IMG/VR virus record: IMGVR_UViG_3300024259_001518
Coordinates: 1-36,270 of that record
DNA: 36,270 nucleotides
Reading direction: 5' to 3' (one strand)
Source of the DNA: a virus
Each line of letters starts with the position of its first letter. The first letter of the stretch is position 1. Position numbers and translations under genes: made by a program. Below the pieces are notes generated by a model. That model was given only the letters and a program-made list of their open reading frames with translations. It was not told the DNA's origin and ran no database searches. Shown piece after piece: positions 14,773-22,167 of the stretch.

Positions 14773-15577
14773 CTCCCTTTCGTCCTACCAATTCACCTTC
14801 AAGAATGTCATCTCCACCACCTAATTTTTCAGCTAATAATTTGCCACCTGGAGTATTCATTAATTTTGAAGGTGTGATTTGTGCAGCTTCTATGATGGCG
14901 TCTGTCTCCTCTTTTGAATGGACAACATCTATTCTTCCTCTGATCATATTTTTATTTTCATTGTAAGTATCTGGAAGTAAACATCTGGCAGCAAAAATGA
15001 TTGCTGCTGTGTCCCCCGATGCCACTTTTGCTAATAGACTGGATTCTACTAAGTCCTTTTTCTCCTCATCAACAGATAACATTTCATCTTTGAACGACTC
15101 ATCTATCTCCATCCATTTTACAACTTTACCCCTAGATATACCGACTTCATTACATGCTTCTGTCAAGTTGAAACTGGAATATCTGTAAGCTTCTTTTAGA
15201 GCATCTTTCAGAACCCTTTCATCTTCGTTGTTAGTTATGATAACCTTTTTGTCTATTTCCTTTTCCTCAGTTACCATTGTTGGTTTGTAGAATGCGGCAG
15301 GATCTTTCTGTTTTCTTATATTGTAATATTGCTCTTTGAACATGGGATCATCTTCAGCCCATGTGTAAATAGTATTTTGAGATTTGACTCCGGCTTTCTT
15401 CAAGGCTTTAGAAATGGTCATTCCCTTACTTTTGTAGTGATATAGGAAATTTCTTTTCTTAGTCCTTATCTCTATTATATCTTCTTCAGATAATTCTTTT
15501 TTAGGTTTAATGCGTTTTTTAAGCCGTTTTCTATTGGAAAATGCTTTATCATTTGTATCAATTCTTTTAGTTCCCAT
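14759..15577 (-). CDS. terS: Terminase small subunit
   Basis: The 272-residue protein sits directly upstream of terL and overlaps it by 14 nt. It has a basic N-terminus ('RKRLKKRIKPKKE') and two helix-turn-helix-like repeats: 'GMTISKALKKAGVKSQNTI' with 'W.EDDPMFKEQY', and 'FNLTEACNEVGISRGKVVKW' with 'IDESFKDEM'. The oligomerisation helix 'VESSLLAKVASGDTAAIIFA' with 'LPDTYNE' is typical of this family. It binds the packaging initiation site and hands DNA to TerL. GGGGGA lies 7 nt before the ATG. The doubled HTH unit suggests an internal duplication. Confidence 0.88.
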   Translation of the reverse strand: MGTKRIDTNDKAFSNRKRLKKRIKPKKELSEEDIIEIRTKKRNFLYHYKSKGMTISKALKKAGVKSQNTIYTWAEDDPMFKEQYYNIRKQKDPAAFYKPTMVTEEKEIDKKVIITNNEDERVLKDALKEAYRYSSFNLTEACNEVGISRGKVVKWMEIDESFKDEMLSVDEEKKDLVESSLLAKVASGDTAAIIFAARCLLPDTYNENKNMIRGRIDVVHSKEETDAIIEAAQITPSKLMNTPGGKLLAEKLGGGDDILEGELVGRKGDDGN

Positions 15578-15644
15578 AAAAAAATCCCCCGTTAATACAT
15601 TTTTTTCTTGACAACCGCTTTTAAGTTCCCTTAGTATGGTACAG

Positions 15645-15672
15645 GCTATAATAATTTGGAATCATTTGTCAA
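15645..15672 (-). promoter_or_regulatory. Candidate promoter for terS-terL-portal
   Basis: On the minus strand TTGACA (15672-15667) is separated by 16 nt from TATAGC (15650-15645), about 65 nt upstream of the terS ATG. It is a good sigma-70-like match by eye. Its -35 box is one arm of the palindrome at 15666-15686. The plus strand also has TATAAT at 15647-15652 but no well-spaced -35. Confidence 0.5.
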
Positions 15673-15686
15673 GAAAAACTTGACAA
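15666..15686. promoter_or_regulatory. Palindrome with back-to-back TTGACA boxes (operator candidate)
   Basis: TTGTCAAG-AAAAA-CTTGACAA is a perfect 8-bp inverted repeat with a 5-nt A spacer. Each arm holds a TTGACA, one pointing to terS and one to the scaffold. One bound protein could thus control both late operons. A further TTGACA at 15608-15613 (plus strand) has only a poor -10 (TAGTAT, 18-nt spacing). Confidence 0.6.
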
Positions 15687-15709
15687 GCAGGGAAATTAAG
15701 TGTTACCCT
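15680..15709 (+). promoter_or_regulatory. Candidate promoter for the head operon
   Basis: TTGACA (15680-15685), 18 nt, then TACCCT (15704-15709) preceded by TG one base earlier (extended -10 form). The -10 is weak, so this is tentative. It would give a leader of about 160 nt before the scaffold gene, with two hairpins in it. Confidence 0.35.
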
Positions 15710-15785
15710 TTAAATAAGGAAATTAGAAGGTCCTCGAGCCTCTGTTTGATAATCGAAATTTGCTATTATTAACTTTTTACTTTCA

Positions 15786-15813
15786 ACTAAAGAAAATGGA
15801 ATTTTTCTTTAGT
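15786..15813 (+). promoter_or_regulatory. 5'-leader hairpin upstream of the head operon
   Basis: ACTAAAGAAAA pairs with TTTTCTTTAGT, a perfect 11-bp stem with a 6-nt loop. It has no following U-run, so it is not a typical terminator. A stabilising or regulatory leader element is likely. The rest of the 297-nt intergenic region (15578-15874) holds only the promoters, this hairpin and the one next to the ribosome site. Confidence 0.55.
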
Positions 15814-15846
15814 ACGGTTATTGGAACCTGGAAAGGTAATTTGAAC

Positions 15847-15866
15847 TGTCTGGAAAGACAAAGGAG
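15847..15866 (+). promoter_or_regulatory. GNRA-loop hairpin abutting the scaffold ribosome site
   Basis: TGTCT-GGAA-AGACA forms a 5-bp hairpin with a GNRA-type tetraloop. It is followed at once by AAGGAG (15861-15866), 8 nt before the scaffold ATG. The placement may stabilise the leader or mark the ribosome site. Confidence 0.45.
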
Positions 15867-15874
15867 ATCGTATC

Positions 15875-16234
15875 ATGGCATTACAGTATAAGTTGGCCCA
15901 AGAGGGTAAGTTTATTGAGTTGAGTGAAGAGGGACATCCTCTGGTATTTGATGATCAAGATGAGGATGAGAAAACATTTCCACTGGATGGTATTCACCTT
16001 TATTCTAAAGTGCCTACACTTCAAGCGGAAGCTAAGAAGTATAGGGAAGATAAGGACAAACTTCAACAGAAAATGGGTCTTTTGGGAGATCACGAACCAG
16101 AAGAACTTTCTATTAAGTTAAAGACTTTAGAAGATTTCGGGGATATCACACCAAAAGAGGCAAAAGAAGCTAGGGACCTACTTAAAAATCTTGAAGATGT
16201 GGATGAAAAAAATGCGGTTCAGATTGAAAGGTGA
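15875..16234 (+). CDS. Scaffold-like protein, N-terminal half (frame broken)
   Basis: The 119-residue product is charged and helical ('LQAEAKKYREDKDKLQQKMG', 'TPKEAKEARDLLKNLEDVDE') and lies directly before the capsid gene, as phage scaffold proteins do. It ends 'QIER' at a TGA where the next frame opens with 'VKAGVAESYEGK'. One extra G at the junction would give a continuous 'ERVKAGVAESYEGKI' coiled coil of about 280 residues, the usual scaffold size. So this and the next ORF look like one gene split by a single-base change (real mutation, sequence error or recoding). Confidence 0.75.
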   Translation: MALQYKLAQEGKFIELSEEGHPLVFDDQDEDEKTFPLDGIHLYSKVPTLQAEAKKYREDKDKLQQKMGLLGDHEPEELSIKLKTLEDFGDITPKEAKEARDLLKNLEDVDEKNAVQIER

Positions 16235-16722
16235 AAGCTGGAGTAGCAGAATCGTATGAAGGAAAGATCAAAGATATTGACACTCAACATCAACACCAAA
16301 TTTCATCTCTTGAAACCAATATACAGAGAAAGGACGGAGCCATTAGGAACCTGATCATCAAAGGTGCTTTCGACCGAAACGAGTTTATTAAGGATAGAAC
16401 TGTGCTGACGCCTGATATTGCTTATGACAGTTTCGGGAAGTATTTCGTTGTTGAGGATGGGGAGAATGGTATATCTGTCTATGCTGTGGATCGGTCTGGT
16501 GAGAAAATTTTTAGTAAGGCTAAGCCTGGTGAGTATGCATCACCTGATGAAGCCATCGAATTGATCATCAATGATTACCCGCAAAAAGACAATATTATGA
16601 GGACTACTTCAGGTGGCTCAAACTCTGGTGGTAACGCCAGTGGAGGATCAGCTAAACGTCAGAGAATGGCAGAGTTGACTTCGATGCCGGCTGGGGAACG
16701 CCTTAAAGCTCTTAGACGATAA
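16231..16722 (+). CDS. Scaffold-like protein, C-terminal half
   Basis: The 163-residue ORF starts at a GTG that overlaps the previous stop (GTGA). No clear Shine-Dalgarno site precedes it. It continues the coiled coil ('QHQHQISSLETNIQRKD') and has an 'NLIIKGAFDRNEFIKDR' segment and a 'DIAYDSFGKYFVVEDG' strand region. It ends with a Gly/Ser linker and a basic tail ('GGSAKRQRMAELTSMPA'), which is a typical capsid-binding end of phage scaffolds. It lies -1 relative to the first half. The junction is not a classical slippery heptamer. Confidence 0.75.
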   Translation: MKAGVAESYEGKIKDIDTQHQHQISSLETNIQRKDGAIRNLIIKGAFDRNEFIKDRTVLTPDIAYDSFGKYFVVEDGENGISVYAVDRSGEKIFSKAKPGEYASPDEAIELIINDYPQKDNIMRTTSGGSNSGGNASGGSAKRQRMAELTSMPAGERLKALRR

Positions 16723-16745
16723 AATTTTAGCAGGAGGATTTAAAA

Positions 16746-17678
16746 ATGGCATTAACACTCGTTGAAGCGGCAAAGATCGCTATGGGTCGGGATGAAGCTC
16801 TGAAAGCTACTGTTATGGAACTGTATGCTAGAGGTTCCGATATTTTGCAGTTTCTGCCCTTTGAAAATATTACTGGTAATGCTCTCACCTTTAACCGTGA
16901 GAAAAATTTACCCACTGCCGGGTTTAGAGGAGTGAATGAAGCTTACTCTGAGGGAACCGGAGAATTCGATAAGATTACTGAATCTCTGGCAATCGCCGGT
17001 GGTGATTTGGACGTTGATGTTATGCTGGTGAAAACTGGTAATTCCGATCAGCGTGGAGCGCAGGAAGCTTTGAAAATTAAAGCCCTGTCGCTTGCTATGA
17101 CTAAATCTATTCTTAAAGGTGATTCTGAAACTACACCTAAAGAATTTGATGGTCTCCAGGTTCGTCTTACTGGTGATCAGGTTGTTGATGATGGTGCAAC
17201 TGGTGGTGGTGATGTCCTTAGTTTGGTTAAGCTTGATGAGCTTATTGATGCTGTGGATGAACCGACTCACCTTTTGATGAACAAAACTATGCGTAGGCGG
17301 CTTACTGCTGCTGCAAGACTTACCACCGTTGGTGGCTATATTACTTATGATGTAGATGCTTTTGGTCGTAGAATTACCAAGTACAATGATCTGCCGATTC
17401 TGATTGCTGATAAGGATAATGATTACAACGATATTATGCCTTTCACCGAAGCGGCTGATAGTGGTACTTCTCAGTGTACTTCCATTTACTGTGTCTCATT
17501 TGCAGAAAATGGTGTTATGGGCTTGCAGAATGGTGTTATGGATGTTAGGGATCTTGGTGAGATTGATACCAAACCTGTGTTCCGTACTAGGATTGAATGG
17601 TATATTTCTCTTGCCGTTCTGCGTCCCAAAGCTGCTGCCCGTTTACGCTACATTAAGGATGGTGCCGTTGCTGCGTAA
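16746..17678 (+). CDS. Major capsid protein (HK97 fold)
   Basis: The 310-residue protein follows the scaffold behind AGGAGGA. It has the order typical of tailed-phage capsids: N-terminal helix ('MALTLVEAAKIAMGRDEALK'), 'SDILQFLPFENITGNALTF', long spine-helix region ('RGAQEALKIKALSLAMTKSI'), A-domain strands ('THLLMNKTMRRRLTAAAR', 'YNDLPILIADK') and C-terminal 'RTRIEWYISLAVLRPKAAAR'. Codon choice (CTG, CGT, ACC, GGT) and GC are visibly higher than in the neighbouring glycosyltransferase, as expected for the most abundant virion protein. Confidence 0.9.
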   Translation: MALTLVEAAKIAMGRDEALKATVMELYARGSDILQFLPFENITGNALTFNREKNLPTAGFRGVNEAYSEGTGEFDKITESLAIAGGDLDVDVMLVKTGNSDQRGAQEALKIKALSLAMTKSILKGDSETTPKEFDGLQVRLTGDQVVDDGATGGGDVLSLVKLDELIDAVDEPTHLLMNKTMRRRLTAAARLTTVGGYITYDVDAFGRRITKYNDLPILIADKDNDYNDIMPFTEAADSGTSQCTSIYCVSFAENGVMGLQNGVMDVRDLGEIDTKPVFRTRIEWYISLAVLRPKAAARLRYIKDGAVAA

Positions 17679-17702
17679 TCAAAGGGTTTCTTTTGATTTT
17701 TT
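17677..17702 (+). terminator. Weak stem-loop after the capsid gene
   Basis: AATCAAA pairs with TTTGATT across an 8-nt loop and is followed by a run of T. The stem has only one G-C pair, so termination is likely partial. This would lower, not stop, expression of downstream genes. Confidence 0.45.
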
Positions 17703-17731
17703 GTAAATCTTGAAATAGAGAGGTATTAAAA

Positions 17732-18178
17732 ATGGCAAACAATACTTTTACGGTTGATGGAAGAACTAGGTTGGTGGATGACCTTCTGGTTCTTAAAGCC
17801 AAAGGTACAGTGGCAACTTCTATGGTAGGTGAAAGTCCCGTTGGTACGGACAAAACCTTTGATACTGGTGGTGGACGTACTGCTGGTAATATTGTACTGC
17901 TTGTTTATGCAGTGCCTAATATTCTCGCTTCTACCAAAATGACCTTTAGGCTGCAGGGTGGAAAGAATACTTCTTTCTCCACTCTTACTGATCTTCATAT
18001 TATTGAGTTGGGTGATTCTACTCAGATTACCAGTGCTGTTGATTTGGGCGTTGGTAAGTACATTATTCCTTTCAACAATGAGTTTGATGGAACGGTTTAT
18101 CGCTATCTGCGACATTACCTGACCATTGGTGGTACTTGTGGAACTGGCGTAAAGTATGAGTATTACCTCACAAAATAA
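17732..18178 (+). CDS. Capsid decoration/cement protein (Bbp16-like)
   Basis: The 148-residue product is a beta-rich protein directly after the capsid gene. 'GGGRTAGNIVLLVYAVP', 'MTFRLQGGKNTSFSTL', 'GKYIIPFNNEFDGTVYRYL' and 'HYLTIGGTCGTG' match the jelly-roll cement type (Bbp16 family), in which 'G..YRYLR..Y...G' is the recognisable end. It would sit on the capsid surface and stabilise it. GAGAGG precedes the ATG. The codon usage is rich like that of the capsid gene. The family is assigned by pattern. Confidence 0.7.
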   Translation: MANNTFTVDGRTRLVDDLLVLKAKGTVATSMVGESPVGTDKTFDTGGGRTAGNIVLLVYAVPNILASTKMTFRLQGGKNTSFSTLTDLHIIELGDSTQITSAVDLGVGKYIIPFNNEFDGTVYRYLRHYLTIGGTCGTGVKYEYYLTK

Positions 18179-18188
18179 GGAGTAGATA

Positions 18189-19424
18189 ATGAATGATACG
18201 GGGCAAGTATCTATTTCTATCTGCATGATGGTAAGGGACGAAGAAGAGAACCTTCAACGTTCCTTACCATCTTTAAAAAATTTAGCAGATGAACTAATTG
18301 TTATTGACACAGGATCAAAAGATAAGTCTATTGAGATTGCTAAGTCCTTTGGTGCTAAAGTTTATGAACATCCTTGGGAAGATGATTTTTCGAAACACAG
18401 GAATCAATCTGTTTCATATGCTACCTCAGACTGGATTTTCATTTTTGATGCTGATGAAGAACTAATTGTACCCAATGAATCTTCCATTAGGGAATTGAAG
18501 CAGTGGTTACTTAAATTAGAAGAACCTTGTTGTTCTGCTGCTATTGTTTTACATGATATTCAACAAGATAGACAGGTAATGCGTTTTAATTCTGTTCGTC
18601 TTTTTAGAAGGGGTCATGTTGAATATTTAGGAACAGTTCATAATGCCCCTAAAGTTATAAATGGGGATTCAAAAGCGCCAATTTGTAATCTAATTGAATT
18701 GAATCATTACGGGTACGATTTAACACCAGAGAAAGCATTGATTAAAAGAAAACGTACTGAAAGCCTTCTCTTGAAAAGAATTGAACAAGATCCAGATGAT
18801 GTGGCTGCTTATTTTTATTTGGTTCAAGCATACACAGCATATAGCGAGTATAACACAGCTATTAAGTATATTTTTAAGTATGAGGAAGTTGTTAAGAAAA
18901 ATGGAGTTGAATTTAATGGTTCAATTTTTTGTACTGCCGTTTCAGTTTTCAGAAAAGTGAGTGATAAAGAAAATTGTCAAAGGTGGTTGTTAAAAGGGTT
19001 AAAGAAATTTCCACGTGATTTAGATTTACTGATGAATTTGACCGAATTTGGTGTTTGGCAAAAGAAGTTGAATTTGGTCATTCAGGGTGGAAAAGGATTT
19101 ATGGAAGTGTATGAAGAATATTCTAATAATCCTTTAGCTAGTGGAAATAGATTTACTTACGCAAATGTACCAGAAGCAGCAGCTTATTGTTTATTCCACT
19201 TATCATTAGGTTTGCTTCAAGAGAGTAGTGAGTATCTAAATAGATTAGGTGTAGTTTTAAATGATGCCGATCCTAAGTATGCTGCTGGAATGAAGGGTGA
19301 TGTCGCAACTGTTCTAGATAAATTTGGTTGGCACAGAGATGGTTGGAGTAGTTCTGCAAAGCCCAATATGATTGGTAGAGAATCTAAAAGGAAAATAGTG
19401 AATTTGAGTAAAAGCTTAAATTAA
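18189..19424 (+). CDS. GT2 glycosyltransferase with TPR-like C-terminus
   Basis: The 411-residue protein opens with the GT-A motif series 'SISICMMVRDEEENLQRSL', 'ELIVIDTGSKDKSIEIAKS' and 'WIFIFDADEEL' (DxD-type metal site). 'RLFRRGHVEYLGTVHNA' follows. This is the SunS-like, TPR-bearing GT2 group. The C-terminal half has helical repeat units ('DPDDVAAYFYLVQAYTAYSE') that could hold a protein acceptor. It starts 11 nt after the cement gene behind AAGGAG. Its AT-rich codon use contrasts with its neighbours. A likely role is glycosylating a virion protein, but that is inference. Confidence 0.85.
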   Translation: MNDTGQVSISICMMVRDEEENLQRSLPSLKNLADELIVIDTGSKDKSIEIAKSFGAKVYEHPWEDDFSKHRNQSVSYATSDWIFIFDADEELIVPNESSIRELKQWLLKLEEPCCSAAIVLHDIQQDRQVMRFNSVRLFRRGHVEYLGTVHNAPKVINGDSKAPICNLIELNHYGYDLTPEKALIKRKRTESLLLKRIEQDPDDVAAYFYLVQAYTAYSEYNTAIKYIFKYEEVVKKNGVEFNGSIFCTAVSVFRKVSDKENCQRWLLKGLKKFPRDLDLLMNLTEFGVWQKKLNLVIQGGKGFMEVYEEYSNNPLASGNRFTYANVPEAAAYCLFHLSLGLLQESSEYLNRLGVVLNDADPKYAAGMKGDVATVLDKFGWHRDGWSSSAKPNMIGRESKRKIVNLSKSLN

Positions 19425-19436
19425 AAGGAGTTTGTC

Positions 19437-19670
19437 ATGATAACTATTTATGAGCAAAAAACTGGGAAACCGTTCACTGTTGAACACATGATTGATGCTA
19501 AGGAATCTGTTGCAAATGGATCTTACACTTTTACAGCCCCTGTAAAAGAAGAACCTAAGCCTATAGTTGAACCTGTTGTTAAAAAAGTAAAACCAGCTCC
19601 TATTAAAAAAGTTGAAAAACCAATTGTTAAAGGGAGTATTAAATCAAAAAGTATTTTGAAAAAGAAATAA
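19437..19670 (+). CDS. Small Lys/Pro-rich head-region protein
   Basis: AAAGGAG precedes the ATG. The 77-residue product has a short ordered start ('MITIYEQKTGKPFTVEHMID', 'AKESVANGSYTF') and then a Pro-Val-Lys tail of repeats ('KPIVEPVVKKVKPAP', 'KKVEKPIVKGS'). Similar small proteins with 'GKP..VEH.IDA' occur between capsid and connector genes in other phages. The role is unknown. The tail could bind DNA or a partner. Confidence 0.65.
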   Translation: MITIYEQKTGKPFTVEHMIDAKESVANGSYTFTAPVKEEPKPIVEPVVKKVKPAPIKKVEKPIVKGSIKSKSILKKK

Positions 19671-19684
19671 GTTGAGGTTCTATC

Positions 19685-20191
19685 ATGGCCCTAACATTAG
19701 TAGCAACTGCTAAATCAGCCTCGGCAAATGCCTATTGTACTTTGGCATCCGCTTCAGATTATCTTCAAAGAAATATTCACACGTATTCTGCTTGGAGTAG
19801 CTTAACAACTGCTAATGCAGAGGCAACTCTTATTTGGGCCACGTCTCTGTTAGATAAACAAATTGATTGGAACGGGAATAAAACTACGACAGCGCAAGCT
19901 CTACGTTGGCCTAGGGAAAGTATCTCTGATTCAGATGGGGAAGCTGTAGATGAGGATACAATACCGAAATTTCTACAAGAAGCTACAGCAGAATATGCCA
20001 GGTTACTTTCTGTAAAAGACAGGACAGCAGAAGATCCTACTAAAGGTTTTTCAAGACTAGAAGCTGGAGGTCTAGCAGCATATATAAATGCTAGAGATAG
20101 AGTAGGGATTATTCCCGATTTGGTTTTTGATATGATAAAACCATACGGTGTTTTGGGTGTGTCGAATAGCCGAGTACTAGAGAGGCGTTAA
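19685..20191 (+). CDS. Head-tail adaptor (DnaT-like family)
   Basis: The 168-residue protein shows 'SANAYCTLASASDYLQRN', 'AEATLIWATSLLDKQIDWNG', 'ALRWPRESISDSDGE' and 'IPKFLQEATAEYARLL'. This is the standard order of the adaptor family often annotated as 'DnaT-like ssDNA-binding protein', which in fact binds under the portal ring. Gene order (capsid, cement, adaptor, closure, completion, terminator) agrees. GAGG lies before the ATG. The stop is 3 nt from the next start. Confidence 0.8.
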   Translation: MALTLVATAKSASANAYCTLASASDYLQRNIHTYSAWSSLTTANAEATLIWATSLLDKQIDWNGNKTTTAQALRWPRESISDSDGEAVDEDTIPKFLQEATAEYARLLSVKDRTAEDPTKGFSRLEAGGLAAYINARDRVGIIPDLVFDMIKPYGVLGVSNSRVLERR

Positions 20192-20193
20192 CT

Positions 20194-20802
20194 ATGGGTT
20201 TGCAATCAGTTTTTCAGAGTATAGCGGAGACTATCATTGACGCTTTTGATGATGTTCCGCAATATTTTTATTTTCACTCTTTGGGCACTTCCACTTATAA
20301 TGCTACCACTGGTGCTAATGTAGAAAGTGGTGCTATTGAAATAAGTGCGGTGACTGATTTATCCATGGTAGCTTCTACTTCTTTAAAATCTGTGAGTACA
20401 GACCTTTCTGCTTATAATATTCCAACGGATGATGTACAGTGGTTTAAGATTTCTGGTTTCACAAGTGCAACCAATAACGGTTATGCTAGAGCTACGGCTG
20501 CTACAGATACGGGAATTACTTTAACTCAAAAGACTGTAGAGACTGAAGCAGCAGGAGATGAAATAACCATAACTGGACCATTTTATAAGGTTAAAGGTGT
20601 ATTTCGTCATTATGGTTTAGAAGAAATAAGAGATACTCCAATACAAATCGAGGATTTACAAGTAGTTATTGCAGCTAATGATTTAGCAGTCACCCCCAAG
20701 AGTGATGATTGGTTGTTGTGGAGTGATGTGAAGTATCGCATTATGTTAGCAGACAGTGATCCTGCTTTTGCCACTTGGAAAATGTGGTTGAGGAGATTGT
20801 AA
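20194..20802 (+). CDS. Head closure/neck protein with Ig-like insert
   Basis: The 202-residue protein lies second in the connector block. It begins 'MGLQSVFQSIAETIIDAFDD' and ends 'DWLLWSDVKYRIMLADSDP', a layout typical of head-closure (stopper) proteins. An insert 'WFKISGFTSATNNGYARAT' ending 'DEITITG' resembles a segment of the tail tube protein at 22168 (W..(I/L).G.(S)..ATNNGY ... D.(V/I)TI.G), a small Ig-like module found in virion proteins. GAGAGG precedes the start. The stop overlaps the next start (TAATG). Confidence 0.7.
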   Translation: MGLQSVFQSIAETIIDAFDDVPQYFYFHSLGTSTYNATTGANVESGAIEISAVTDLSMVASTSLKSVSTDLSAYNIPTDDVQWFKISGFTSATNNGYARATAATDTGITLTQKTVETEAAGDEITITGPFYKVKGVFRHYGLEEIRDTPIQIEDLQVVIAANDLAVTPKSDDWLLWSDVKYRIMLADSDPAFATWKMWLRRL

Positions 20803-21311
20803 TGGCTGGTGATTATAATACTTCTTTCACAGTAGATAAAAGAAGAGGTGGAAAAGAACTAAATTTAGATTGGTACATCAGTCGTGTACCACATCTGGCT
20901 GCTGCAATTAAGAAGAAAGTTGGAGAAGAGTTATTTAAAGCGGTTGTTAGTGCAGAAAATGTTCCTTTTGTAACTGGTAGATATGTATCCAGTCATAGAA
21001 TAGGTATTGGAGCTGAAGATAATTCTTTTTCGAAAAATGGTGCTGGTTCTTTAGATGAGGCCAGAAGCAAAGTATTGGCATCGCAATTACCTAAATTGGA
21101 GTCTATTAAATCTGAGGATAATGTTTTTCTTACAAATTCAGTTCAAACTGAAAAAGGGTATTCTTATGCTAAACAGGTAGAATATGCTGGTTGGTTAGGT
21201 ACTGAGAGTTCAACAATGCCTTATTTGGTTTATGAAAAAGCTTTACTACAAGTGAAACCAAGAATACGTCAATTCATAAAAGACCTTAAAGGAAGTTATT
21301 TTGGTATTTAA
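20802..21311 (+). CDS. Tail completion protein (HK97 gp10-like)
   Basis: The start at 20802 gives a TAATG overlap and follows GAGGAG. The 169-residue product has 'IKKKVGEELFKAVVSAE', 'VTGRYVSSHRIGIGAED' and 'TNSVQTEKGYSYAKQVEYAG'. The last block is the typical 'N....Y....E.G' element of HK97 gp10-like neck proteins. It would join the head-closure ring to the tail terminator. Assigned by pattern and gene order. Confidence 0.75.
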   Translation: MAGDYNTSFTVDKRRGGKELNLDWYISRVPHLAAAIKKKVGEELFKAVVSAENVPFVTGRYVSSHRIGIGAEDNSFSKNGAGSLDEARSKVLASQLPKLESIKSEDNVFLTNSVQTEKGYSYAKQVEYAGWLGTESSTMPYLVYEKALLQVKPRIRQFIKDLKGSYFGI

Positions 21312-21313
21312 CT

Positions 21314-21733
21314 ATGGGATCTTTTCAAGATTTACGCCAATATATTGAAAGTCGATTAACAGATAATTGGAGTGCTACGGATGTGGCCATTGATAATATA
21401 GATTATACTCCATCTGCTGATACAGCTTTTATTCATATAATAATTGATGAAGGTATTGGAAGACAAATAACTTACAATTCTGGAGAGAATGCTACTCATA
21501 GATATGAAGGTTTCATAATGGTATATGTGAATGTACCATTAAAAAGTGGAACTAATACTGCTAGAGGTTATGCAGATTCTATAGCCACTATTTTTAGAAA
21601 CGCTCAATTTTCTACTATGGATATACTTTGTAAAACTCCAAAGATCATTCGAATTGGTGAAGTAGAGGGGATGTTTCAGTACAATGTTTTGACTCCTTTT
21701 CAAGTTGATATAACATTGGATAATGCATCGTGA
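21314..21733 (+). CDS. Tail terminator protein
   Basis: The 139-residue protein begins 'MGSFQDLRQYIESRLTDNW' and continues 'IDEGIGRQITYNSGENATHR' and 'GFIMVYVNVPLKSGTNTARG'. It ends with a strand set ('QYNVLTPFQVDITLDN'). This is the layout of the phage tail terminator family (gpU/DUF4128-like), which caps the tail tube. The next ORF starts inside its stop (GTGA). Confidence 0.75.
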   Translation: MGSFQDLRQYIESRLTDNWSATDVAIDNIDYTPSADTAFIHIIIDEGIGRQITYNSGENATHRYEGFIMVYVNVPLKSGTNTARGYADSIATIFRNAQFSTMDILCKTPKIIRIGEVEGMFQYNVLTPFQVDITLDNAS

Positions 21734-21915
21734 TTAAATTTAAGTTAATTTCCCCATCTAAAGAAAACGAATGTAGATGTTGTAATTGCAATAAATTGTT
21801 AGCGAAAATAAAACAGGTTGACAATTTAGCCATTATAGAAATAAAATGTACCAAGACTACATGTAGGACTTTAAATGTTTTTAGAATTGAAAAGAATGCG
21901 GGTTATGTAAAATGA
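21730..21915 (+). CDS. Com-like zinc-ribbon regulator
   Basis: The 61-residue product, started by GTG in a GTGA overlap, has 'CRCCNCNKLLAKIKQVDN' and 'IIEIKCTKTTCRTLNVFR'. This is very close to the plan of phage Mu Com (R-C-x-N-CNKLL, then 'IEI.C...C..LN'), a zinc-binding RNA-binding activator of mom translation. The second Cys pair is C-x4-C, not the usual C-x2-C. No mom-like acetyltransferase gene is adjacent. The next gene overlaps its stop by 4 nt. A translational regulator role in the tail operon is inference. Confidence 0.75.
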   Translation: MIKFKLISPSKENECRCCNCNKLLAKIKQVDNLAIIEIKCTKTTCRTLNVFRIEKNAGYVK

Positions 21916-22100
21916 ATATACCCTTGGAAGTAAAGATTAAAGCAGTAAAGGAATTACCGTTGGACTGTAAAGGGCAACCTAAATGTAGTAAGATGTCATT
22001 TTTTCAGATAGAATGCTCATGTGAATGTTATAAAGAGAATCTGGAAAGATTAGTAAATTTGGTCATAAGCGAACGTCAGCCGCTTGATATATGTAGTTAG
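21912..22100 (+). CDS. Small Cys-rich hypothetical protein
   Basis: It overlaps the Com-like gene (ATGA), so it may be translationally coupled to it, as mom is to com in Mu. The 62-residue product is not Mom-like: 'LDCKGQPKCSKMSFFQIE' and 'CSCECYKENLERLVNLVIS' contain five of its six Cys, which suggests metal binding, followed by an amphipathic helix. The function is unknown. Confidence 0.65.
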   Translation: MNIPLEVKIKAVKELPLDCKGQPKCSKMSFFQIECSCECYKENLERLVNLVISERQPLDICS

Positions 22101-22145
22101 TTAGGGTCGGAAGCCCCTGGATAACAGAGATGATGTTAATTTAAA

Positions 22146-22164
22146 CTATCTTTGAGGAGGATAG
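22146..22164 (+). promoter_or_regulatory. Ribosome site of the tail tube gene in a hairpin loop
   Basis: CTATC and GATAG flank TTTGAGGAG, so most of the strong GAGGAGG site (22154-22160) lies in the loop of a 5-bp hairpin just before the ATG at 22168. It could present or mask the site. A Com-like RNA-binding gene lies directly upstream. Confidence 0.4.
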
Positions 22165-22167
22165 ACC

